Below are positions 29,575 to 39,723 of a stretch of 64,000 nucleotides of DNA, in pieces; the first letter of the stretch is position 1; every line of letters begins with the position of its first letter. Origin of the DNA: Serratia sp. M24T3 (GTDB lineage: Bacteria; Pseudomonadota; Gammaproteobacteria; Enterobacterales; Enterobacteriaceae); contig NZ_AJHJ01000020.1 of the NCBI RefSeq assembly GCF_000257645.1, forward strand, positions 1-64,000, read 5' to 3'. The position numbers were made by a program, and so were the translations under genes. Below the pieces are notes generated by a model that saw only the letters and a list, made by a program, of their open reading frames with translations, was not told where the DNA came from and searched no databases.

Positions 29575-30045
29575 ATGTCTGAACAGAACAACACCGAGAT
29601 GACTTTCCAGATCCAACGTATCTATACCAAAGACATCTCTTTTGAAGCTCCAAATGCTCCACAAGTTTTTCAGAAAGAGTGGGAGCCGGAGATTAAACTG
29701 GATCTGGATACCGCTTCCAGCCAATTGGCCGAAGGTGTATTTGAAGTTGTCCTGCGTGTGACCGTTACTGCTTCTGTAGCTGAAGAAACTGCATTCCTGT
29801 GTGAAGTTCAACAGGGTGGTATTTTCTCTATCGAAGGTATCGACGGCACTCAGATGGCTCATTGCCTGGGCGCATACTGCCCGAACATTCTGTTCCCTTA
29901 TGCGCGTGAGTGCATCACCAGTCTGGTTTCGCGCGGCACGTTCCCGCAACTTAATCTGGCACCGGTAAACTTTGACGCTCTGTTCATGAACTATCTGCAA
30001 CAGCAGTCAGAAACCGAAGGTGCGCAGCCACATCAGGATGCCTGA
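29575..30045 (+). CDS. secB: Protein-export chaperone SecB
   Basis: This 156-residue homotetrameric chaperone holds pre-proteins unfolded and delivers them to SecA. The conserved [29 protein letters not shown] and [11 protein letters not shown] segments are all present. Its stop overlaps the gpsA start (TGATG). Confidence 0.98.
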   Translation: MSEQNNTEMTFQIQRIYTKDISFEAPNAPQVFQKEWEPEIKLDLDTASSQLAEGVFEVVLRVTVTASVAEETAFLCEVQQGGIFSIEGIDGTQMAHCLGAYCPNILFPYARECITSLVSRGTFPQLNLAPVNFDALFMNYLQQQSETEGAQPHQDA

Positions 30046-31064
30046 TGAAAACTGTCAATGCTTCAATGACCGTTATCGGTGCCGGCTCGTACGGCACCGC
30101 TTTAGCGATTACCTTAGCCAGAAATGGCCACCCTGTCGTGCTTTGGGGGCATAACGCTGCCCATATTAAGGTACTTCAGTCCGCTCGCTGCAATGAAGCA
30201 TTTCTGCCGGGCGTCACTTTCCCTGATACGCTGATTCTTGAGACCGACCTTTCCCACGCTGTTGCGGCTAGCCGCGATGTGTTGGTGGTGGTTCCAAGCC
30301 ACGTATTCGGCGACGTTTTGCGTCAAATCAAACCTTTCTTACGCGCCGATGCCCGCATTGTCTGGGCGACCAAAGGCCTCGAAGCCGAAACGGGCCGTCT
30401 GCTGCAAGATGTCGCACGCGAAGAACTGGGCGATACCATTCCTCTGGCCGTGGTTTCCGGGCCGACCTTTGCCAAAGAATTAGCTGCAGGTATGCCAACG
30501 GCTATCGCGCTGGCCTCAACCGACGCGCAATTTGGTGAAGATTTGCAGCAATTGCTGCACTGCGGGAAAAGTTTCCGCGTATACAGTAATCCTGATTTTA
30601 TCGGTGTTCAGCTCGGCGGAGCGGTGAAAAACGTGATCGCCATCGGCGCAGGCATGTCTGACGGTATCGGTTTTGGTGCTAATGCGCGCACCGCCCTGAT
30701 CACCCGCGGATTAGCCGAAATGAGTCGCCTGGGTTCGGCATTGGGCGCCTCTCCGGCCACCTTTATGGGCATGGCTGGGCTGGGTGATTTGGTGCTAACC
30801 TGCACGGATAATCAATCACGCAATCGTCGCTTCGGTATTATGCTGGGAGAGGGCCTCGACGTGCAGAGTGCTCAGGACAAGATTGGTCAGGTGGTCGAAG
30901 GTTATCGCAACACCAAAGAGGTTCGAGCTCTGGCGCAGCGTTTTAACGTCGAGATGCCGATTACCGAACAGATTTATCAGGTGTTGTATAACGGTAAAGA
31001 CGCGCGTGAAGCTGCAACCAGCCTGCTGGCTCGCGCCAGTAAAGATGAGTCGGGCAGCCGCTGA
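30045..31064 (+). CDS. gpsA: Glycerol-3-phosphate dehydrogenase [NAD(P)+]
   Basis: This 339-residue cytosolic enzyme reduces dihydroxyacetone phosphate to sn-glycerol 3-phosphate for phospholipid synthesis. It has the NAD(P) motif [44 protein letters not shown] and the catalytic [17 protein letters not shown]. It is translationally coupled to secB by a one-base overlap and cysE follows ~100 bases on. Confidence 0.97.
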   Translation: MKTVNASMTVIGAGSYGTALAITLARNGHPVVLWGHNAAHIKVLQSARCNEAFLPGVTFPDTLILETDLSHAVAASRDVLVVVPSHVFGDVLRQIKPFLRADARIVWATKGLEAETGRLLQDVAREELGDTIPLAVVSGPTFAKELAAGMPTAIALASTDAQFGEDLQQLLHCGKSFRVYSNPDFIGVQLGGAVKNVIAIGAGMSDGIGFGANARTALITRGLAEMSRLGSALGASPATFMGMAGLGDLVLTCTDNQSRNRRFGIMLGEGLDVQSAQDKIGQVVEGYRNTKEVRALAQRFNVEMPITEQIYQVLYNGKDAREAATSLLARASKDESGSR

Positions 31065-31168
31065 ACCGGCACAGCAATGCGATTGATATAAAGCCGCCAG
31101 TGTTAAAGACTGGTCGGCTTGCTATTCTCTGTTACAGAGCTTTATTTAATTCGCTTTAAGGAAAGATG

Positions 31169-31987
31169 ATGTCGTCAGAAGAGTTGGAACTGGTGTGGAA
31201 CAACATTAAATCAGAAGCGAGAGCACTGGCTGAGTGTGAACCTATGCTGGCGAGCTTTTTCCATTCGACATTGCTCAAGCACGAAACCCTCGGGAGTGCG
31301 CTGAGCTACATTCTTGCCAACAAGTTGGGCAGCCCAATTATGCCCGCTATCGCCATTCGTGAAGTGGTCGAAGAGGCTTACCGTAACGACGAGCAGATGA
31401 CCCTGTCGGCAGCGCGCGATATTCTTGCCGTACATTCCCGCGATGCTGCGGTCGATAAATATTCAACGCCGCTGCTTTATCTTAAAGGTTTCCATGCGTT
31501 GCAGGCTTACCGCATCGGCAACTGGCTGTGGAAGCAGGATCGTCAGGCGCTGGCGGTATATTTCCAGAATCAAATCTCTGTGACCTTTGGCGTAGATATC
31601 CACCCTGCGGCGCGAATCGGCTGTGGGATCATGCTCGATCATGCCACCGGCATTGTGATCGGCGAAACCGCAGTGGTTGAAAATGACGTCTCTATTCTGC
31701 AATCCGTTACTCTGGGCGGTACCGGTAAGACAGTAGGCGATCGTCATCCAAAAATCCGTGAAGGGGTGATGATTGGCGCAGGTGCGAAGATTCTGGGCAA
31801 TATCGAAGTGGGTGCCGGGGCAAAAATTGGTGCTAATTCGGTTGTCTTGCAGTCAATACCGCCGCACGTCACGGCAGCAGGTGTTCCAGCACGGATTGTT
31901 GGTCGTCCAGAAAGCGAAAAACCTTCAATGGACATGAACCAGTACTTCAACGGCACTCAAGGATTCGAGTTCGGCGACGGGATCTAA
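31169..31987 (+). CDS. cysE: Serine O-acetyltransferase
   Basis: This 272-residue hexapeptide-repeat enzyme makes O-acetylserine, the committed step of cysteine synthesis. The helical N-terminus precedes the left-handed beta helix with GIMLDHATGIVIGETAVVEN, HPKIREGVMIGAGAKILGNI and a C-terminus ending EFGDGI, used for CysK binding and feedback. Two adjacent ATG codons occur (31166, 31169); AAGGAA fits 31169 better. A short terminator follows. Confidence 0.97.
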   Translation: MSSEELELVWNNIKSEARALAECEPMLASFFHSTLLKHETLGSALSYILANKLGSPIMPAIAIREVVEEAYRNDEQMTLSAARDILAVHSRDAAVDKYSTPLLYLKGFHALQAYRIGNWLWKQDRQALAVYFQNQISVTFGVDIHPAARIGCGIMLDHATGIVIGETAVVENDVSILQSVTLGGTGKTVGDRHPKIREGVMIGAGAKILGNIEVGAGAKIGANSVVLQSIPPHVTAAGVPARIVGRPESEKPSMDMNQYFNGTQGFEFGDGI

Positions 31988-31995
31988 TTTTTCGG

Positions 31996-32019
31996 CGGCA
32001 TGTGTTCGCATGCCGTTTC
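31996..32019. terminator. Terminator after cysE
   Basis: CGGCATG / CATGCCG stem (31996-32002 with 32009-32015) then TTTC. It is a modest intrinsic terminator nine bases after the cysE stop. Confidence 0.6.
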
Positions 32020-32105
32020 AGTTCTGCACTAGCAACGTAAATACTTTTCTCTCAAGACTGGTTTCCCCGTCTTGTCTTAAGCCCTATATCCTACAACCCG
32101 CGGAA

Positions 32106-32594
32106 TTACGCTTCCTTTGGCAGCTCTTTAATCACTGCACCAGGGTAGCCCAGTTGTCTCCAGGCTTCATATACCACGACAGAAACGGCGTTCGACAGGT
32201 TCATGCTGCGGCTGTCTGGCTGCATTGGGATGCGGATTTTATGCTCGGGCGGCAGATTATCGAGAATGGTGGCAGGCAGGCCGCGACTTTCCGGACCAAA
32301 TAGCAAATAGTCATTGTCCTGATAAGACACGGCGCTGTGTGCCGGTGTGCCTTTGGTGGTCAGAGCAAACAGGCGTTGTGGCGCTTCACTCGCTAAAAAA
32401 GCGTCATAGTTTTCATGATGCTTGATGTTGGTAAATTCGTGATAATCCAGACCAGCGCGACGCAGGCGTTTGTCATCCCAGGCAAAACCCATTGGTTTAA
32501 TCAGATGCAGCTGGCAGCCAGTGTTGGCGCATAGGCGAATAATATTGCCGGTGTTTGGTGGGATTTCTGGTTCAAATAAAACAATGTTAAGCAT
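32106..32594 (-). CDS. trmL: tRNA (cytidine/uridine-2'-O)-methyltransferase TrmL
   Basis: This 162-residue SPOUT methyltransferase modifies the wobble base 34 of the tRNA-Leu isoacceptors CmAA and cmnm5UmAA. Start [20 protein letters not shown], the [10 protein letters not shown] loop and the knot signature [20 protein letters not shown] are present. It converges with cysE. Its upstream neighbour here is cpxA, whereas in E. coli these loci lie far apart on the map. Confidence 0.96.
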   Translation of the reverse strand: MLNIVLFEPEIPPNTGNIIRLCANTGCQLHLIKPMGFAWDDKRLRRAGLDYHEFTNIKHHENYDAFLASEAPQRLFALTTKGTPAHSAVSYQDNDYLLFGPESRGLPATILDNLPPEHKIRIPMQPDSRSMNLSNAVSVVVYEAWRQLGYPGAVIKELPKEA

Positions 32595-32642
32595 GCGGAC
32601 CGCGCCCCTCTAAGTCTTGAGGGACGCAGGATAGCAGAATCT

Positions 32643-34013
32643 TCACCGTTGTTGCAGCGGCAACCAAATAATCAGACGTAGACCGCCCAAAGGGCTGTCC
32701 TCGGCTCTTACCCAACCCCGATGCTGCTGCACCGCCGTTTCAACGATTGCCAGCCCCAGGCCGGTACCGCCAGACTCGCGATCGCGGGCTTCATCGGTAC
32801 GGTAGAACGGACGGAAAATCTGTTCGCGATCTTCTTCGCTCACGCCTGGACCATCGTCGTCGACCATGATGGTGACGCCATCGCTGTCCGCCGTGAAATT
32901 CAGCGCAATGTGTTGATGTGAATAGCGCAGGGCGTTACGCACGATGTTTTCCAGCGCGCTGTCCAGGGCATTCGGATTACCAATCAGCCTCCAAGGACCC
33001 GGAGGGGCGGTGACTTCAAGAGTCTTGCCAACTTGTTCGGCTTCAAACTGTGCGTTATCAATGACATCAGCCCAAAGTTCATTGGCTTTCAATTGTTCGC
33101 GTGTCAGCTCGTTTTTGTGCTGACTGCGTGACAACACCAGCAAATCGTTGATCATGCCGTCCAGCCGCTGGGCTTCCATTTCGATACGCTGCAACTCTTT
33201 GCCTTCTCCGTGGCGGCGACGTAATAACGCCGTAGCCAGCTGTAAGCGAGTCAGAGGGGTACGTAATTCGTGAGAGATATCAGAAATCAGCCGCTGTTGC
33301 GCGGTCATCATACGTTCAAGCGCACTAACCATCTGGTTAAAGCTGACACCGGTAGCCAAAAATTCCTGCGGGCCGGATTCCAGCTCTGGATGCTGTTTAA
33401 GATTACCGCGCGCCACATCGTCGGCGGCATTTTTTAACTGACGCGCCGGTTTCGCCAGGCTCCAGGCCAGCCAGAGCAGCAGCGGAGCACTGATTAACAT
33501 GGTGACAATCAGCAGCAGCAGCGGACGGTCAAACATCAGGTTGATAAAGTCGGACTGGGCGCTGCCTGCTGGACGGATAAGGTACAGCTGGTAGTTATCT
33601 TCGCCATCACGCACGGCAAAAGGCCCGACCATCTCTACGCGACCGTATTTCTTTTTCTTGGGGCGATCGGAGTTGTCAGACTGGCCGATAAAGTTACGCA
33701 CAATCTGCATTTCATTGCGTTGCGCACCAATCACCCGGCCTTCACTGGTGACCAGCAGCAAACGCTGGCCCGGCGGTGCCCATTTGTCGATGGCGCGGAA
33801 CAGTCGGCGCCACCACATCAGGTCATTCGCCGGATCGCCTGCAAGCTCGGCTTCAACGTGTTGTTCAATCATCAGCCCTTGCCGCTGTTCACTGTCGAGC
33901 AACGGGGTCAACTGACGAGAGTCGAGCTTGGGTACCATCAACACCAACATGAGCACCAGCGCGAGGGTAAACCAGAAAATGGCAAAAATACGCGCTGTAA
34001 GGCTGTTGATCAT
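32643..34013 (-). CDS. cpxA: Envelope-stress sensor histidine kinase CpxA
   Basis: This 456-residue inner-membrane sensor has a first transmembrane helix at ~10-28, a periplasmic domain to ~162, a second helix (LLLLIVTMLISAPLLLWLAW), then HAMP and the kinase. The phosphorylated histidine is His248 in ISHELRTPLTRLQLA; ATP-binding boxes show NIVRNALRYS, VDDDGPGVS and GGTGLGLAIV. It responds to misfolded envelope proteins and phosphorylates CpxR. Its start overlaps the cpxR stop by four bases. Confidence 0.97.
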   Translation of the reverse strand: MINSLTARIFAIFWFTLALVLMLVLMVPKLDSRQLTPLLDSEQRQGLMIEQHVEAELAGDPANDLMWWRRLFRAIDKWAPPGQRLLLVTSEGRVIGAQRNEMQIVRNFIGQSDNSDRPKKKKYGRVEMVGPFAVRDGEDNYQLYLIRPAGSAQSDFINLMFDRPLLLLIVTMLISAPLLLWLAWSLAKPARQLKNAADDVARGNLKQHPELESGPQEFLATGVSFNQMVSALERMMTAQQRLISDISHELRTPLTRLQLATALLRRRHGEGKELQRIEMEAQRLDGMINDLLVLSRSQHKNELTREQLKANELWADVIDNAQFEAEQVGKTLEVTAPPGPWRLIGNPNALDSALENIVRNALRYSHQHIALNFTADSDGVTIMVDDDGPGVSEEDREQIFRPFYRTDEARDRESGGTGLGLAIVETAVQQHRGWVRAEDSPLGGLRLIIWLPLQQR

Positions 34014-34711
34014 GTAGCAGATACCATCAGATAGCCGCGGCCACGCAGCGTTTTAAACCATGGGTGTCCATCCTGGCGATCCGGCAGTTTGCGGCGCAGG
34101 TTGGAAATATGCATATCAATGGCGCGGTCGAATGGTGTCAGGCGTTTGCCCAATACTTCCTGGCTGAGATGCTCGCGTGAAACCACTTGGCCTAAGTGTT
34201 TTGCCAACAGATACAGCAGGGTAAATTCGGTACCGGTCAAGTCGAGCGGCTGCCCGTCAAAGCTGGCTTCCTGGCGACCAGGGTTAAGCTGAAGACCATC
34301 AACCTCGAGAGTCGGTGAACTGTTGGTTTCGCCGGCCTGCTGTTGCTCGCTCCAGTTTGAGCGGCGCAGCATGGCCCTGATGCGCGCTACCAGTTCGCGA
34401 TCGTTAAATGGCTTAGGCAGGTAGTCGTCTGCGCCAAGTTCGAGGCCCAGCACTTTGTCCAGCTCGCTTCCACGGGCCGTTAACATGATTACCGGCGTTT
34501 GATGACGCTGGCGCAGTTCTTTTAATGTCTCAATGCCGTTTTTCTTCGGCATCATGACATCGAGCAGTAAAAGCCCGATGCTGCTGTCGAGCTTCTCAAG
34601 CGCCTGCTCGCCGTCGTAGGCAACCACAACGCTAAATCCTTCGATTTCTAACAATTCTTTCAAAAGTGAAGTCAGTTCACGATCGTCATCAACTAACAAA
34701 ATTTTATTCAT
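34010..34711 (-). CDS. cpxR: Envelope-stress response regulator CpxR
   Basis: This 233-residue OmpR-family regulator has a receiver domain (ILLVDDDRELTSLL, phospho-acceptor Asp51 in LLLLDVMMPKKNG, Lys in LPKPFNDREL) followed by a winged-helix DNA-binding domain (RAIDMHISNLRRKL, TLRGRGYLM). I chose the ATG at 34711 (MNKILLVDDD), dropping an unconserved seven-residue extension. It is divergent from cpxP with a CpxR box between them, so cpxRA is probably autoregulated. Confidence 0.97.
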   Translation of the reverse strand: MNKILLVDDDRELTSLLKELLEIEGFSVVVAYDGEQALEKLDSSIGLLLLDVMMPKKNGIETLKELRQRHQTPVIMLTARGSELDKVLGLELGADDYLPKPFNDRELVARIRAMLRRSNWSEQQQAGETNSSPTLEVDGLQLNPGRQEASFDGQPLDLTGTEFTLLYLLAKHLGQVVSREHLSQEVLGKRLTPFDRAIDMHISNLRRKLPDRQDGHPWFKTLRGRGYLMVSAT

Positions 34712-34763
34712 TGTATTTACCTCTAGACGCAAAATACGTCATCAATTGCCGCTATTCCATGAC

Positions 34764-34778
34764 TTTACGTAGTTTTAC
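34764..34778 (-). promoter_or_regulatory. CpxR binding box between cpxR and cpxP
   Basis: The minus strand reads GTAAAACTACGTAAA, an exact match to the tandem GTAAA-N5-GTAAA CpxR consensus. It lies 53 bases upstream of cpxR and 83 upstream of cpxP, positioned to control both. Confidence 0.85.
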
Positions 34779-34860
34779 AAGCACTGACGCTAGTTTGCAG
34801 CTCCAGGGTTAGACTGCTTTTCAATGATTCGCTCAGTGCGAAAATATATAGGAGTTCGTG

Positions 34861-35373
34861 ATGTGTAAGGTAGCTGCAATGATTATGGCCTCAATGCTCT
34901 CACTTAGTTCAAGTGTAGTGTTGGCAGAAAGCGCTAAATCTTTGCCTGCAGATACTTTAGCTCATGATGGCAATATGTTGGATAGGCGTAACACGATGTT
35001 CGACGGAATTAATTTAACCGAACAGCAACGCCAGCAAATGCGTGATCTTATGCATCAGGCTCGCAAAGATTCACCGCAAATAGATTTGAAGCAAATGGAT
35101 ACCATGCATGAGCTGGTAACCGCCAAGAATTTTGATCAGGCCGCGGTAAGATCGCTGGCAGAAAAAATAGCGCAGGAGCAGGTCAATCGCCAGGTAGAAA
35201 TGGCCCGTATTCGTAACCTGATGTTTAATCTACTCACTCCTGAGCAAAAAGAGGTTTTAAACCAGAAGCACGAGCAACGTATGCAGCTTCTCGCCGCGCA
35301 GATTTCCGGCGTCCAACCTTCTTCTGATCAACAGCCTACAAGTATCCAGAAGCCCGCAAGCAGTACAGAGTAG
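34861..35373 (+). CDS. cpxP: Periplasmic stress protein CpxP
   Basis: This ~170-residue exported, helical protein inhibits CpxA and helps present misfolded proteins to DegP. A signal peptide ending VVLAESA (about residue 22) is followed by two LTxxQ motifs, LTEQQRQQM and LTPEQKEVL, which define the family. The C-terminal 20 residues are Gln/Ser/Pro-rich. ATG 34861 is preceded by GGAG at six bases; a GTG lies directly before it. Transcription is probably CpxR-dependent, and the 3' UTR carries CpxQ. Confidence 0.93.
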   Translation: MCKVAAMIMASMLSLSSSVVLAESAKSLPADTLAHDGNMLDRRNTMFDGINLTEQQRQQMRDLMHQARKDSPQIDLKQMDTMHELVTAKNFDQAAVRSLAEKIAQEQVNRQVEMARIRNLMFNLLTPEQKEVLNQKHEQRMQLLAAQISGVQPSSDQQPTSIQKPASSTE

Positions 35374-35423
35374 TAGTACGAGTCAACATTAGTAAGCAGT
35401 AAGTTGTAAAAGCAAATCACATC

Positions 35424-35482
35424 TTTTCCTTGCCATAGACACCATCCCTGTCTTACCCCACCGAAAGGTGGGGCTTTTTTTT
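35424..35482 (+). ncRNA. cpxQ: CpxQ small RNA from the cpxP 3' UTR
   Basis: The segment TTTTCCTTGCCATAGACACC and the following ATCCCTGTCTT match the E. coli CpxQ 5' region as I recall it. They are followed by a CCCCACC-GAAA-GGTGGGG hairpin and eight T residues (terminator 35456-35482). In E. coli and Salmonella, RNase E cuts this ~58-nt Hfq-binding RNA from cpxP mRNA to repress inner-membrane-protein mRNAs. The loop and lower stem differ from E. coli, while the seed region is unchanged. Confidence 0.88.
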
Positions 35483-35854
35483 GCCCAAATGTCTAAAATA
35501 ACGGCCCTAAGAAATGTAACGGATTTGTTGCATTATCAGTCAGATGTCATGGCGAACAATGCTATCCTTAGGGCAGACGGCTCATTTGATGACAAAACTC
35601 GGTCTTTCTCGAATAACTTAAATTTCCATCTAAGGTTTGTCACCTGACCCTTGTATAATCAGAGCCTGTAAGTAAATTGCATTGAACAAAGCTGAATTAC
35701 GACGTGCAGGTGACCTGCATCAATTCAGTTTAAGCATTTTGTTATATGATTTGAGTATCCAAGCGAAGAACCAGGAATGCGACCAGAAAGGTCCGGTTTG
35801 GCAGGTATGCTCAAGAATTCTTAAGAAATTGCATCTAAAAGTTCAGAGGTAGTC
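35483..35854 (+). promoter_or_regulatory. pfkA upstream region with a -10 box and a large dyad
   Basis: This is a 372-base gap without a gene. A consensus TATAAT (35654-35659) with a poor -35 may be a pfkA promoter. Downstream of it lies a 37-base dyad (35692-35728): CTGAATT ... TGCAGGTGACCTGCA ... AATTCAG, whose inner 15 bases are a perfect odd palindrome. The outer TGAATT resembles part of a Cra operator but does not match it fully. fieF, which E. coli has here, is absent. Confidence 0.55.
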
Positions 35855-36817
35855 ATGATCAAAAAAATCGGTGTACTGACAAGTGGTGGCGACGCCCCCG
35901 GCATGAATGCGGCGATACGCGGCGTTGTTCGCGCAGCACTTACCGAGGGCCTTGAGGTCTTTGGTGTTTACGACGGCTACCTTGGACTCTATGAAGATCG
36001 CATGAAGCAGCTTGACCGCTACAGCGTTTCAGATGTGATTAATCGCGGCGGCACCTTCCTGGGTTCAGCGCGTTTCCCTGAATTCCGCGACGAAGCAGTG
36101 CGGGCCAAAGCCATCGAGAACATGAAAAACCGCGGTATCGATGCACTAGTGGTCATCGGCGGCGACGGTTCATATATGGGCGCGAAACGCCTCACCGAAA
36201 TGGGTTTTCCCTGCATCGGCCTGCCTGGCACCATCGATAATGACGTAGCAGGTACGGATTACACTATCGGCTATTTTACCGCGCTAGAGACTGTGGTCGA
36301 AGCCATTGACCGTCTACGCGACACTTCCTCTTCTCATCAGCGTATTTCTATCGTTGAAGTCATGGGCCGCTACTGCGGTGATTTGACTCTGTCAGCGGCA
36401 ATTGCTGGTGGCTGTGAATTTATCGTAATCCCTGAAGTTGAGTTCAACCGTGACGACTTGGTCGAAGAGATCCGAGCCGGTATCGCTAAAGGGAAGAAAC
36501 ACGCCATCGTTGCCATCACCGAACACATCTGTGATATCGCTGATCTGGCGCGTCATATTGAAACCGAAACCAAACGCGAAACTCGCGCGACCGTTTTGGG
36601 CCATATTCAACGCGGCGGAGCGCCTTGCGCCTTTGACCGTATTCTGGCTTCACGCATGGGTGCGTATTCTATCGAGCTGCTGTTGCAGGGCTATGGCGGT
36701 CGCTGCGTCGGTGTACAAAACGAAAAACTGGTGCATCACGATATCATCGACGCAATCGAAAATATGAAGCGCCCGTTCAAGACAGAAATGTGGGAAACCG
36801 CTAAAAAACTGTATTAA
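35855..36817 (+). CDS. pfkA: ATP-dependent 6-phosphofructokinase I
   Basis: This 320-residue enzyme is the main glycolytic phosphofructokinase. ATP loop [15 protein letters not shown], catalytic [15 protein letters not shown] (Asp127 type) and [13 protein letters not shown] are intact, as is [17 protein letters not shown]. Length equals E. coli PfkA. The ATG follows AGAGGTAGTC. It ends in a strong terminator and sbp follows. Confidence 0.98.
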   Translation: MIKKIGVLTSGGDAPGMNAAIRGVVRAALTEGLEVFGVYDGYLGLYEDRMKQLDRYSVSDVINRGGTFLGSARFPEFRDEAVRAKAIENMKNRGIDALVVIGGDGSYMGAKRLTEMGFPCIGLPGTIDNDVAGTDYTIGYFTALETVVEAIDRLRDTSSSHQRISIVEVMGRYCGDLTLSAAIAGGCEFIVIPEVEFNRDDLVEEIRAGIAKGKKHAIVAITEHICDIADLARHIETETKRETRATVLGHIQRGGAPCAFDRILASRMGAYSIELLLQGYGGRCVGVQNEKLVHHDIIDAIENMKRPFKTEMWETAKKLY

Positions 36818-36835
36818 TTTTCACTAATAAAACTA

Positions 36836-36863
36836 AAGCCTTCATTTATGGAGGCTTTTTTTT
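36836..36863 (+). terminator. Terminator of pfkA
   Basis: AAGCCTTC / GGAGGCTT hairpin followed by seven T residues, 19 bases after the pfkA stop. Confidence 0.85.
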
Positions 36864-36997
36864 GACCCAATTTCGTATATTTCCAAATGGAATAGAAATA
36901 AATTTTTAATTCTTTAATTGTTTTCTTTTTCTCTGGCAGGCTTTAACACTCTGATTAAAAAACCTATGCAACTATAAAATTCTCTGGGAGAAGCGCG

Positions 36998-37987
36998 ATG
37001 CGTAAATTGGGAGTAGGGCTGGCATTACTGTTGGTCACAGCGGGTGCCATGGCTAAAGATATCCAGATTTTGAACGTTTCCTATGACCCAACGCGTGAAC
37101 TCTATCAGGATTATAACCAGGTATTCAGCAAATACTGGTTGGCGAAAACTGGCGATAAAGTGACAATTCGTCAATCACATGGCGGTTCAGGTTCTCAGGC
37201 AACGTCTGTCATTAATGGCATCGATGCCGATGTCGTGACCCTTGCGCTGCAATCGGACGTTGATGCCATTGCCGATCGTGGTCGCATCAATAAGGACTGG
37301 GAAACCCGCTTACCGGACAACTCTGCACCGTACACTTCTACCATCGTGTTCCTGGTGCGCAAAGGCAACCCAAAAGGTATTCACGACTGGAATGATTTGA
37401 TCAAACCGGGTGTGTCAGTGATTACACCAAACCCGAAAACCTCAGGTGGCGCTCGCTGGAACTATCTTGCAGCCTGGGGTTACGCGCTGCATCACAACAA
37501 TAACGACAAAGCCAAGGCGACCGATTTCCTTCGCGCTTTGTTTAAAAACGTTGAAGTTCAGGATTCTGGCGCACGCGGTGCAACCAATACTTTCGTAGAG
37601 CGTGGCATTGGCGATGTGCTGATTTCATGGGAAAACGATGCGATTCTTGCCGATCAAAAACTGGGCAAGGGCAAGTTTGAAGTGGTCTATCCAAGTGAGT
37701 CAATCCTGGCTGAACCAAGCGTTTCTGTCGTAGATAAAGTGGCCGATAAGCGCGGAACCCGCGATGTTGCCACTGCCTATCTGAAATATCTTTATTCGCC
37801 AGAAGGTCAGACTGTCGCCGCTCGTAACTACTATCGTCCTCGTGACCCCGAAGTGGCGAAACAGTTTGCCAAGCAGTTCCCGGCAATAAAACTTTATACT
37901 GTTCAACAAATTGCAGGTGGCTGGACCGCTGCGCAGAAAGATCACTTTGCTAACGGTGGCATCTACGATCAGGTAAACAAACGTTAA
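36998..37987 (+). CDS. sbp: Periplasmic sulfate-binding protein
   Basis: This 329-residue ABC-transporter solute-binding protein delivers sulfate to CysTWA. Signal peptide GVGLALLLVTAGAMA is cleaved before KDIQILNVSYDPTREL; QSHGGSGSQATSVI and GARGATNTFVERGIGDV are ligand-site and family motifs. Length equals E. coli Sbp. It shares a bidirectional terminator with tpiA; the cdh gene found between them in E. coli is absent. Confidence 0.96.
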   Translation: MRKLGVGLALLLVTAGAMAKDIQILNVSYDPTRELYQDYNQVFSKYWLAKTGDKVTIRQSHGGSGSQATSVINGIDADVVTLALQSDVDAIADRGRINKDWETRLPDNSAPYTSTIVFLVRKGNPKGIHDWNDLIKPGVSVITPNPKTSGGARWNYLAAWGYALHHNNNDKAKATDFLRALFKNVEVQDSGARGATNTFVERGIGDVLISWENDAILADQKLGKGKFEVVYPSESILAEPSVSVVDKVADKRGTRDVATAYLKYLYSPEGQTVAARNYYRPRDPEVAKQFAKQFPAIKLYTVQQIAGGWTAAQKDHFANGGIYDQVNKR

Positions 37988-38010
37988 GCAGGAACTGACT
38001 TTTTAGAAGC

Positions 38011-38038
38011 AAAAAAACCCCGCAATGCGGGGTTTTTG
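38011..38038. terminator. Bidirectional terminator between sbp and tpiA
   Basis: AAAAACCCCGC / GCGGGGTTTTT with a three-base loop: a strong, symmetrical intrinsic terminator for the convergent genes. Confidence 0.92.
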
Positions 38039-38056
38039 CTATCAAGGTTTCGGCAA

Positions 38057-38860
<804 letters not shown>

Positions 38861-38949
38861 TTAAAATTTCTGCCGAAAAGGCAGATTAACTGCACAACAG
38901 TATAGAGATGATCAAGCCCAAAGGCTTTGCTTTTCGTCATAATCCCGTC

Positions 38950-39065
38950 GTATTTGCAGCCACAACTTTGTTGGCTTCCCTTACTCACCCGAATCACTGA
39001 CCGGTGTCAGCTCATCGGGATTCGTGCGTTTGCCGCCGCGTTGTGATTTAAACTACTTAGGGATT
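38950..39065. repeat. ERIC-like element, variant core
   Basis: Left arm TATTTGCAGCCACAACTTTG, core ACCCGAATCACTGACCGGTG followed by TCAGCTCATCGGGATTCG, and right arm TTTGCCGCCGCGTTG. The inner palindrome is CTGAC/GTCAG where canonical ERIC has CTTAC/GTAAG. It is located between tpiA and yiiQ, in the tpiA upstream region. Confidence 0.7.
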
Positions 39066-39084
39066 GCATCTGATTGATTTTGCG

Positions 39085-39115
39085 GTATTTGCAGCCACAA
39101 CTTTGTTAGTTCGCC
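39085..39115. repeat. Truncated ERIC left arm at the yiiQ stop
   Basis: GTATTTGCAGCCACAACTTT followed by GTTAGTTCGCC repeats the left arm of the element at 38950 with few changes and has no core. It runs into the yiiQ stop codon (39106-39108). Confidence 0.6.
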
Positions 39116-39720
39116 AGTGACAGTTTTACCGGTTCGACGGCGAGGGTCAGGCCTTTCTCGCCATTGTCGGAAATTACATAGCGCACCGCACCAACCTGCT
39201 GTTGATAGAACTGCATGCCCTTACCTTTATCGATCAGACTATTGACCTTCGCGGCGCTCTGATCGACCGAAAGCGTTGGGTCGAATTCACGGATAACGTT
39301 CGCCATGTAGCTAATCGCGGTGGCATGCGCGGCCTTTTCATCGGGACCCTGGATCGGCATGTAAGTGATCTGCATGCTTTTGATTTTTCCCGTGCCTTTC
39401 TCTAACGCCGTGGAGGCGTAGAGGTCTTCGTTAATTTTACTGGCGGCGCGGGTCAGCAAGACGGCATCGGGCTTGTCAGGTATTGCGCGGAACTCCCCGA
39501 TTTGCTGCGTCGGGTTGGCGATGTTGTATTTTTCACGGAAATTTACCAACGTTTGTTCAAACGTGGGTGCTCCCGGCATTAGATAGGGCGCCCGAGGCAC
39601 ATCTTCTCTGGCCTGGTTATCGGGCGGCGGATCCGCAAAGGCCATCCCGCAGCCTAGGGTCAAAAACAGCAACGTCGAGACCAGGCGAAGGGGGATAGCG
39701 ATTTTCATAGTGTTTAGCAT
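39106..39720 (-). CDS. yiiQ: YiiQ family (DUF1454) exported protein
   Basis: This 204-residue protein has a signal peptide (LRLVSTLLFLTLGCGMAFA) and a mature part resembling E. coli YiiQ (199 residues), a DUF1454 protein of unknown role. No catalytic motif is visible. ATG 39720 lies three bases after the fpr stop and is taken as start; ATG 39708 (MKIAIPLRL) would give a more typical signal peptide. Its last codons and stop coincide with a repeat fragment, so the C-terminus may have been reshaped by it. Confidence 0.85.
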   Translation of the reverse strand: MLNTMKIAIPLRLVSTLLFLTLGCGMAFADPPPDNQAREDVPRAPYLMPGAPTFEQTLVNFREKYNIANPTQQIGEFRAIPDKPDAVLLTRAASKINEDLYASTALEKGTGKIKSMQITYMPIQGPDEKAAHATAISYMANVIREFDPTLSVDQSAAKVNSLIDKGKGMQFYQQQVGAVRYVISDNGEKGLTLAVEPVKLSLAN

Positions 39721-39723
39721 GAG

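Noticed and set aside
38913-38934. Small AAGCC/GGCTT hairpin upstream of tpiA
   Set aside because: The stem is too short and wrongly placed for tpiA or yiiQ; not convincing as a terminator or regulator.
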